DNA from: Speluncibacter jeojiensis
Lineage (GTDB): Bacteria; Actinomycetota; Actinomycetes; Mycobacteriales; Mycobacteriaceae
Length of the DNA: 64,000 bases
Direction of reading: 5' to 3'
Assembly: GCF_029589495.1 (NCBI RefSeq)
Contig: NZ_JAAIVF010000005.1
Span: forward strand, 186,001 to 250,000
This document shows positions 58,821 through 64,000 of this stretch, one piece after another (the stretch's first letter is position 1; every line of letters begins with the position of its first letter). Under the pieces are notes generated by a model. It made no database searches and was not told where the DNA came from. It saw only the letters and a program-made list of their open reading frames with translations. The translations under genes and the position numbers were made by a program.

Positions 58821-60323
58821 ATGGTTCAGGAGTTGACCCATTTCATCGGCGGCGCGCGCGTGGCCGGTACCAGCGGCGAGTTCGCGGACGTGTACAACCC
58901 GAGCACCGGCCGGGTGCAGGCCCGGGTGCCGCTCGCGAGCAAGGATGAGACCGCGCAGGTGATCGCGAATGCCGCTGCCGCGCAGAAGGAGTGGGCGTCG
59001 TGGAATCCGCAGCGGCGCGCACGGGTGCTGATGCGGTTCATCGCGTTGGCGCAGGACGACATGGAGACCCTCGCGGCGATGCTGTCCGCGGAGCACGGCA
59101 AGACCATCGCCGACTCGCGCGGCGACGTGCAGCGCGGCCTGGAGGTCATCGAGTTCTCGGTGGGCATCCCGCACCTGCTCAAGGGCGAGTACACCGAGGG
59201 CGCCGGCACCGGGATCGACGTTTACTCGGTGCGTCAGCCGCTCGGGGTGGTCGCGGGGATCACCCCGTTCAACTTCCCGGCGATGATCCCGCTGTGGAAG
59301 GCCGGACCGGCGCTGGCCTGCGGAAACGCCTTCATCCTCAAGCCCTCCGAGCGGGATCCCTCGGTGCCGCTGCGGCTGGCCGAACTGTTCATCGAGGCGG
59401 GGTTGCCGGCCGGGGTGTTCAACGTCGTCAACGGCGGCAAGGACACCGTCGACGCGCTGCTGGAGGACCCGCGGGTGCGTGCGCTCGGCTTCGTCGGCTC
59501 CTCCGACATCGCCGAGTACATCTACAGCGGCGCGGCGGCGCACGGCAAGCGCGCCCAGTGCTTCGGCGGCGCGAAGAACCACATGATCATCATGCCGGAC
59601 GCCGACCTCGACCAGGCGGCGGACGCGCTGGTCGGCGCCGCGTACGGCTCAGCAGGCGAGCGCTGCATGGCGCTGTCGGTGGCGGTCCCGGTCGGTGAGC
59701 AGACCGCGGACCGGTTGCGCGAGAAGCTGATCGAGCGGATCGGCAAGCTGAAGATCGGCGCCTCGGACGCACCTGGCGTCGACTACGGACCCCTGGTCAG
59801 CGCCGATGCGGTCGAGCGGGTGCGCAAGTACATCCAGATCGGTGTCGACGAGGGCGCCGAGCTCGTGCTCGACGGCCGCGAGATCACCGTCCCCGGGCAC
59901 GAAGACGGGTTCTTCCTCGGCAGCACGCTGTTCGACCGCGTCACGTCGGAGATGAAGATCTACCTCGACGAGATCTTCGGGCCGGTGCTGACGATCGTGC
60001 GGGCCAAGGACTACGAGGAGGCGCTGCGCCTGCCGAGTGAGCACGAGTACGGCAACGGCGTGTCGATCTTCACCCGCGACGGCGACACCGCTCGCGATTT
60101 CAGCAGCCGGGTCGACACCGGCATGGTCGGGGTCAACGTGCCGATCCCGGTTCCGGTGGCGTACCACACGTTTGGTGGGTGGAAGCGGTCCGGATTCGGC
60201 GACCTGAACCAGCACGGCCCGGACTCGATCCGCTTCTACACCAAGACCAAGACCATCACGCAGCGGTGGCCGTCCGGCTTCAAGGAAGACGCCGACCACT
60301 TCGTGCTGCCGACGATGGACTGA
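58821..60323 (+). CDS. mmsA: Methylmalonate-semialdehyde dehydrogenase (CoA-acylating)
   Basis: 500 aa from ATG 58821. ALDH fold of the MMSDH class: NPSTGRVQARVPLA, VAGITPFNFPAMIPLW, LKPSERDPSVPLRLAELF, GAKNHMIIMPDADLDQA, and YGSAGERCMALSVAV with catalytic Cys; DEIFGPVL and FGGWKRSGFGDLNQHG. The His-Met pattern (GAKNHM) rather than ELGGK marks the CoA-acylating type. It turns methylmalonate semialdehyde into propionyl-CoA in valine breakdown. First of five genes in the operon, controlled by the promoter-embedded dyad. Confidence 0.95.
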   Translation: MVQELTHFIGGARVAGTSGEFADVYNPSTGRVQARVPLASKDETAQVIANAAAAQKEWASWNPQRRARVLMRFIALAQDDMETLAAMLSAEHGKTIADSRGDVQRGLEVIEFSVGIPHLLKGEYTEGAGTGIDVYSVRQPLGVVAGITPFNFPAMIPLWKAGPALACGNAFILKPSERDPSVPLRLAELFIEAGLPAGVFNVVNGGKDTVDALLEDPRVRALGFVGSSDIAEYIYSGAAAHGKRAQCFGGAKNHMIIMPDADLDQAADALVGAAYGSAGERCMALSVAVPVGEQTADRLREKLIERIGKLKIGASDAPGVDYGPLVSADAVERVRKYIQIGVDEGAELVLDGREITVPGHEDGFFLGSTLFDRVTSEMKIYLDEIFGPVLTIVRAKDYEEALRLPSEHEYGNGVSIFTRDGDTARDFSSRVDTGMVGVNVPIPVPVAYHTFGGWKRSGFGDLNQHGPDSIRFYTKTKTITQRWPSGFKEDADHFVLPTMD

Positions 60324-60330
60324 GCGCGTC

Positions 60331-61485
60331 ATGTTCGTGCTGACCGACGACGAGCGCGCCATCGTCGACACCGCGCGCGACTTCGCCGACGAGTTCCTCG
60401 CGCCGAATGCGGTGGAATGGGACCGGACCGAACACTTCCCGGTGGACGTGCTGCGCCGGGCCGCCGGGCTCGGGATGGGCGGGATCTACGTCGCCGAGGA
60501 CGTGGGCGGGTCCGGGCTGAGCCGGCTCGACGCGGTGCGGGTCTTCGAGCAGCTCTCGACCGGGTGCCCGACGATCGCCGCGTACGTGTCGATCCACAAC
60601 ATGGTCGCGTGGATGGTCGACCGATACGGGACGGCCGAACAGCGCAAACTGTGGCTGCCCGGGCTGTGCTCGATGGAGCACCTCGGGAGTTATTGCCTGA
60701 CCGAACCCGGTGTCGGCTCGGACGCGGCGGCATTGAGCACCAAGGCGGTTCGCGACGGCGACGGCTACGTGCTCGACGGGGTCAAGCAGTTCATCTCCGG
60801 CGCCGGCACCTCCGACGTCTACCTGGTCATGGCCCGCACGGGCGGTCCGGGGCCGAAGGGCATCTCGGCGTTCCTCGTCCCGAAGGACGCGCCTGGCCTG
60901 TCCTTCGGCGCCGACGAACACAAGATGGGCTGGCACGCTCAGCCGACCCGGCAGGTGATCATGGACGGCGTGCGGGTGCCGGCCGAGAACCTGCTCGGAG
61001 GTGTCGAGGGCGCCGGGTTCTCGATCGCGATGAACGGGCTCAACGGCGGGCGGATCAACATCGCGGCCTGTTCGCTCGGCGGGGCGCAGTCGGCCTTCGA
61101 CCGGACTGTCGAATACCTGGGACAGCGCCGGGCTTTCGGTGCGGCACTGATCGATTCGCCGGTGCTGCAGGCGGATCTGGCGGACATGGCCACGGCGCTC
61201 GAGGCGTCGCGCACGCTGCTGTGGCGGGCCGCTGCGGCGCTCGAGGCGGACGCGCCCGACAAGGTGCGACTGTGCGCGATGGCCAAACGCTTCGTCACCG
61301 ACGCGGGTTTCGAGGTGGCCGACAAGGCGCTGCAACTGCACGGCGGTTACGGCTACCTCACGGAGTACGGCATCGAGAAGATCGTGCGGGATCTGCGTGT
61401 GCACCAGATCCTGGAGGGCACCAACGAGATCATGCGCGTGATCATCGCGCGCACCGTGACGGAACCGAAAGCAGGTTTGGCATGA
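60331..61485 (+). CDS. fadE9: Isobutyryl-CoA dehydrogenase-like acyl-CoA dehydrogenase
   Basis: 384 aa, 7 bp after mmsA. ACAD motifs: SYCLTEPGVGSDAAALST, KQFISGAGTSDVYLVMART, GQRRAFGAALIDSPVLQ, QLHGGYGYLTEYGIEK and the end EGTNEIMRVII. The Glu-bearing EKIVRDLR/ILEGTNEIM region belongs to isobutyryl/short-branched-chain dehydrogenases. It converts isobutyryl-CoA to methacrylyl-CoA, the step before the hydratase. Its stop overlaps the hydrolase start (ATGA). Same position as fadE9 in mycobacterial mmsA-fadE9-mmsB. Confidence 0.92.
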   Translation: MFVLTDDERAIVDTARDFADEFLAPNAVEWDRTEHFPVDVLRRAAGLGMGGIYVAEDVGGSGLSRLDAVRVFEQLSTGCPTIAAYVSIHNMVAWMVDRYGTAEQRKLWLPGLCSMEHLGSYCLTEPGVGSDAAALSTKAVRDGDGYVLDGVKQFISGAGTSDVYLVMARTGGPGPKGISAFLVPKDAPGLSFGADEHKMGWHAQPTRQVIMDGVRVPAENLLGGVEGAGFSIAMNGLNGGRINIAACSLGGAQSAFDRTVEYLGQRRAFGAALIDSPVLQADLADMATALEASRTLLWRAAAALEADAPDKVRLCAMAKRFVTDAGFEVADKALQLHGGYGYLTEYGIEKIVRDLRVHQILEGTNEIMRVIIARTVTEPKAGLA

Positions 61486-62552
61486 GCGAGGCAGGGGGCG
61501 ACCCCGGCGGCAAGGTACTGATCGAGAAGGTCGGACGGCTGGGCAGGATTACGCTCAACCGGCCCAAGCTGATCAACGCCCTCGACCACGAGATGGTCCG
61601 GCGCATCGACGCCGCACTGCTCGAGTGGGCCGACGACCCGCAGGTACAGACGGTGCTGGTCACCGGCGCGGGGGAGCGCGGGCTGTGCGCCGGTGGCGAC
61701 ATCGTCGCGATCCACCGTGACGCCCGCGCGATCCAGTCCGGGGGCGACGGTCGCGGATCGCTCGACTTCTGGCGGGACGAGTACATCCTGAACGCGCGCA
61801 TCGCGAACTACGAGAAGCCGTATGTGGCGTTCATGGACGGCATCGTGCTCGGCGGCGGCGTCGGCATCTCCGCCCACGGCAGCCACCGCGTCGTCACCGA
61901 GCGGTCGTCGATCGGCATGCCCGAGGTCGGTATCGGCTTCGTGCCCGACGTCGGCGGCACCTACCTGCTCGCACGCACGCCCGGTGCGATCGGGGTGCAC
62001 GCCGCGCTGACCACCGAGCGGCTCGGTCCCGGGGATGCGGTCGCCGCCGGGTTCGCCGACCACTTCGTGCCGAGCGGCCGACTCGCCGAATTGGCTGCGG
62101 TGCTGGAGGATCAGCCGGCGGACGAGGCGATCGCCCGGTTCGCGCAGCCGGCGCCCGCCTCGGAGCGGATGGCGCAGCGCGCCTGGATCGATCGTTGCTT
62201 CGGCGCCAACACCGTCGAGGACATCCTCGAATGGCTGGCCAGCGAGACCGATCCGGCGGCGGCGAAGGCGGTCGAGCAGATCCGCGGGAAGTCCCCGACG
62301 GCGCTGAAGGTGACGTTGCGTTCCATCCAGGAGGCGGAGCGACTGGACCTGCTCGAGGAGGTTCTCGACGTCGAGTACCGCGTCTCGAGCGCGTGCCTGC
62401 GCTCGGCAGACCTGGCCGAGGGCATCCGCGCGCAGGTCATCGACAAGGACCGCACTCCGCAGTGGTCGCCGGCGCGGCTCGAAGAGGTGACCGTGCATCA
62501 GGTCGCGGAGTTCTTCGCGCCGTTGGGCGACGAGGAACTGGGGCTGAGTTGA
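61482..62552 (+). CDS. 3-hydroxyisobutyryl-CoA hydrolase-like crotonase
   Basis: 356 aa, ATG 61482 within the fadE9 stop; an upstream open frame is spurious. Crotonase fold with HIBYL-CoA hydrolase features: TLNRPKLINALDHEMV, GERGLCAGGDIVAIH, FMDGIVLGGGVGISAHGSHR, MPEVGIGFVPDVGGTY and the extended C-terminal half (VEDILEWLASET, SPTALKVTLRSI, DVEYRVSSACL). The length (356) and C-terminal extension separate it from plain enoyl-CoA hydratases. It releases 3-hydroxyisobutyrate for the next enzyme. Confidence 0.92.
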   Translation: MSEAGGDPGGKVLIEKVGRLGRITLNRPKLINALDHEMVRRIDAALLEWADDPQVQTVLVTGAGERGLCAGGDIVAIHRDARAIQSGGDGRGSLDFWRDEYILNARIANYEKPYVAFMDGIVLGGGVGISAHGSHRVVTERSSIGMPEVGIGFVPDVGGTYLLARTPGAIGVHAALTTERLGPGDAVAAGFADHFVPSGRLAELAAVLEDQPADEAIARFAQPAPASERMAQRAWIDRCFGANTVEDILEWLASETDPAAAKAVEQIRGKSPTALKVTLRSIQEAERLDLLEEVLDVEYRVSSACLRSADLAEGIRAQVIDKDRTPQWSPARLEEVTVHQVAEFFAPLGDEELGLS

Positions 62553-62592
62553 TGATGTTTCCGCTGCAACGACGACGGACAAGGACAGTGAG

Positions 62593-63486
62593 ATGAGCAC
62601 GATCGCATTCATCGGTCTCGGACACATGGGCGGCCCGATGGCCGCGAACCTGGTGCAGGCGGGCCATCGGGTGATCGGCTTCGACCTGGTGCCGGCGGCA
62701 CTGGAGCAGGCCCGCATCGATGGACTGGAACTCGCCGACTCGGCCGGGCAGGCCGCGGCCGCGGCTGACGTGGTGATCACCATGCTGCCCAACGGCAAGC
62801 TGGTACTGGACGTCTACGGCGAAGTCCTGCAGGCGGCGCGGCCGGGGACGCTGTTCATCGACAGTTCGACCATCGACGTCGCCGACGCGAAGGCTGCGGC
62901 CGAACTGGCCGCGTCGGCCGGGCATCGTGCGCTCGATGCACCCGTGTCCGGCGGTGTGGCCGGGGCGAGCGCCGGCACGCTGGCGTTCATGGTCGGAGGC
63001 GGCGACGAGGACTTCGAGGCGGCTCGCCCGCTGCTGGAGATCATGGGCGCCAAGGTGGTTCACTGCGGTGGCGCCGGGGTCGGTCAGGCCGCGAAGATCT
63101 GCAACAACATGGTGCTGGGCATCTCGATGATCGCGGTCAGCGAGGCGTTCGTGCTCGGCGAGAAGCTCGGGCTGTCGCACCAGGCGTTCTTCGACGTCGC
63201 GTCCAACGCCTCCGCGCAGTGCTGGTCGCTGACGTCGTACTGCCCGGTGCCCGGTCCGGTGCCGACGAGCCCGGCGAACAACGACTACGAGCCGGGCTTC
63301 GCCACCGCGCTGATGCGCAAGGACCTCGGGCTGGCGGCGAACGCGCTGCGGGTGAACGGGATCGACGGCCGGCTCGGCCTGCTCGCCGCGCAGATTTACG
63401 AACAGTTCGGCGAGCAGCACGCCGACCGTGACTTTTCCGCCATCGTCACCGACATCCGCCACCGATCCGAGGAGAACCAGCAGTGA
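62593..63486 (+). CDS. mmsB: 3-hydroxyisobutyrate dehydrogenase
   Basis: 297 aa, ATG 62593 behind AAGGACAG. N-terminal Rossmann [28 protein letters not shown], substrate loop [12 protein letters not shown], catalytic Lys in [13 protein letters not shown], and [13 protein letters not shown]. It oxidises 3-hydroxyisobutyrate to methylmalonate semialdehyde, the substrate of MmsA. It is 40 bp after the hydrolase; its stop overlaps the next start (GTGA). Confidence 0.95.
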   Translation: MSTIAFIGLGHMGGPMAANLVQAGHRVIGFDLVPAALEQARIDGLELADSAGQAAAAADVVITMLPNGKLVLDVYGEVLQAARPGTLFIDSSTIDVADAKAAAELAASAGHRALDAPVSGGVAGASAGTLAFMVGGGDEDFEAARPLLEIMGAKVVHCGGAGVGQAAKICNNMVLGISMIAVSEAFVLGEKLGLSHQAFFDVASNASAQCWSLTSYCPVPGPVPTSPANNDYEPGFATALMRKDLGLAANALRVNGIDGRLGLLAAQIYEQFGEQHADRDFSAIVTDIRHRSEENQQ

Positions 63487-64000
63487 CCGACTACCAGACG
63501 ATCAAGGTCGAGCGACGCGACCGGGTCGCGATCGTGACGCTCAACAGGCCGGAGGCGCTCAACGCACTGAACCTGACGGTGATGCAGGAGACGGTCGCGG
63601 CCACCACCGAACTCGACCGCGACCCGTCGGTCGGCGCGATCGTCATCACCGGATCGGCCAAGGCGTTCGCCGCCGGTGCCGACATCAAGGAGATGGCGCC
63701 GAAGAGCTACATGGACGTCTACCTGGACGACTGGTTCGCCGCGTGGGACAGGTTGGCGCAGTTGCGCACCCCGACCATCGCGGCGGTGTCCGGGTACGCG
63801 CTCGGCGGCGGCTGCGAGCTCGCGATGATCTGCGACATCCTCATCGCGTCGGACACCGCGAAGTTCGGCCAGCCGGAGATCAAGCTGGGTGTGATCCCGG
63901 GCATCGGCGGCTCGCAGCGGCTGACCCGGGCGGTAGGCAAGGCCAAGGCCATGGACCTGTGCCTGACCGGGCGGAACATGGACGCCGCCGAGGCCGAACG
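63483..64000 (+). CDS. Enoyl-CoA hydratase, 5' part
   Basis: GTG 63483 overlaps the mmsB stop; the gene runs off the right edge after about 172 residues. Crotonase pattern: [20 protein letters not shown] start, [22 protein letters not shown] (oxyanion Ala/Gly and active-site region), [12 protein letters not shown], and [21 protein letters not shown] with Glu for water activation. Likely the methacrylyl-CoA or general short-chain hydratase (EchA8-like). C terminus not seen. Confidence 0.93.
   Translation, partial: MTDYQTIKVERRDRVAIVTLNRPEALNALNLTVMQETVAATTELDRDPSVGAIVITGSAKAFAAGADIKEMAPKSYMDVYLDDWFAAWDRLAQLRTPTIAAVSGYALGGGCELAMICDILIASDTAKFGQPEIKLGVIPGIGGSQRLTRAVGKAKAMDLCLTGRNMDAAEAE

Overview
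This is about 64 kb of very GC-rich DNA with closely packed genes, GTG/TTG starts, many ATGA/GTGA stop-start overlaps and leaderless-looking promoters. The gene families (KshA/KstD/HsaA/HsaC/HsaD steroid ring catabolism, FadE34-type fused acyl-CoA dehydrogenase, accD1-accA1-fadE19-maoC-citE order, an Rpf protein, MMPL transporter, F420-type LLM oxidoreductase, NDMA-dependent alcohol dehydrogenase) point to a mycolic-acid actinobacterium of the Gordonia/Rhodococcus/Nocardia kind. The species cannot be fixed from the window alone. No rRNA, tRNA, CRISPR, insertion sequence or phage was seen.

Layout. 1-2000: end of an acyl-CoA synthetase and an AcoR-like GAF/Fis regulator. 2000-8600: first steroid island (TetR, a small Cys-rich protein, KshA, IclR, NTF2-fold protein, aldehyde and alcohol dehydrogenases). 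8600-16000: TetR-DoxX divergent from a branched-chain acyl-CoA operon (carboxylase beta and alpha, FadE19-like, MaoC, CitE-like). 16000-20200: TetR-TauD dioxygenase divergent from a FadD19-like CoA ligase, plus another TetR. 20300-46600: the main steroid cluster. It holds two short-chain dehydrogenases, IclR, LLM oxidoreductase, hsaD-kstD, hsaA-hsaC, a second KshA with a second copy of the small Cys-rich protein, TetR, FadA5-like thiolase, FadE34-like enzyme, MaoC hydratases, thioesterase, four NTF2-fold proteins, an Old Yellow Enzyme and two CoA ligases. 46600-52130: an MMPL-DUF2892-DUF302 operon behind twin CsoR-type operators, divergent from a large NTPase-LuxR regulator. 52100-58000: a secreted Rpf protein, another FadD17-like ligase with an SDR, an SDR, and an MFS transporter. 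58000-58700: a decayed AMIN-like lipoprotein gene. 58800-64000: the valine-catabolic operon (mmsA, isobutyryl-CoA dehydrogenase, 3-hydroxyisobutyryl-CoA hydrolase, mmsB, enoyl-CoA hydratase).

How it works together. KshA and KstD open ring B. HsaA, HsaC and HsaD hydroxylate, cleave and hydrolyse ring A. CoA ligases, FadE34-like dehydrogenase, MaoC hydratases, SDRs and the FadA5-like thiolase would shorten a side chain. No hsaB, kshB, mce4, cyp125 or SCP-x thiolase is present. A C5-side-chain FadE34 type, five NTF2-fold proteins and an OYE suggest that this is an accessory steroid cluster, most economically for bile-acid-like (cholate-type) substrates. That substrate assignment is inference. 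The most novel-looking item is the small Cys4/His protein that accompanies each of the two KshA genes. Several long, well-formed inverted repeats at promoters outline the local regulation.
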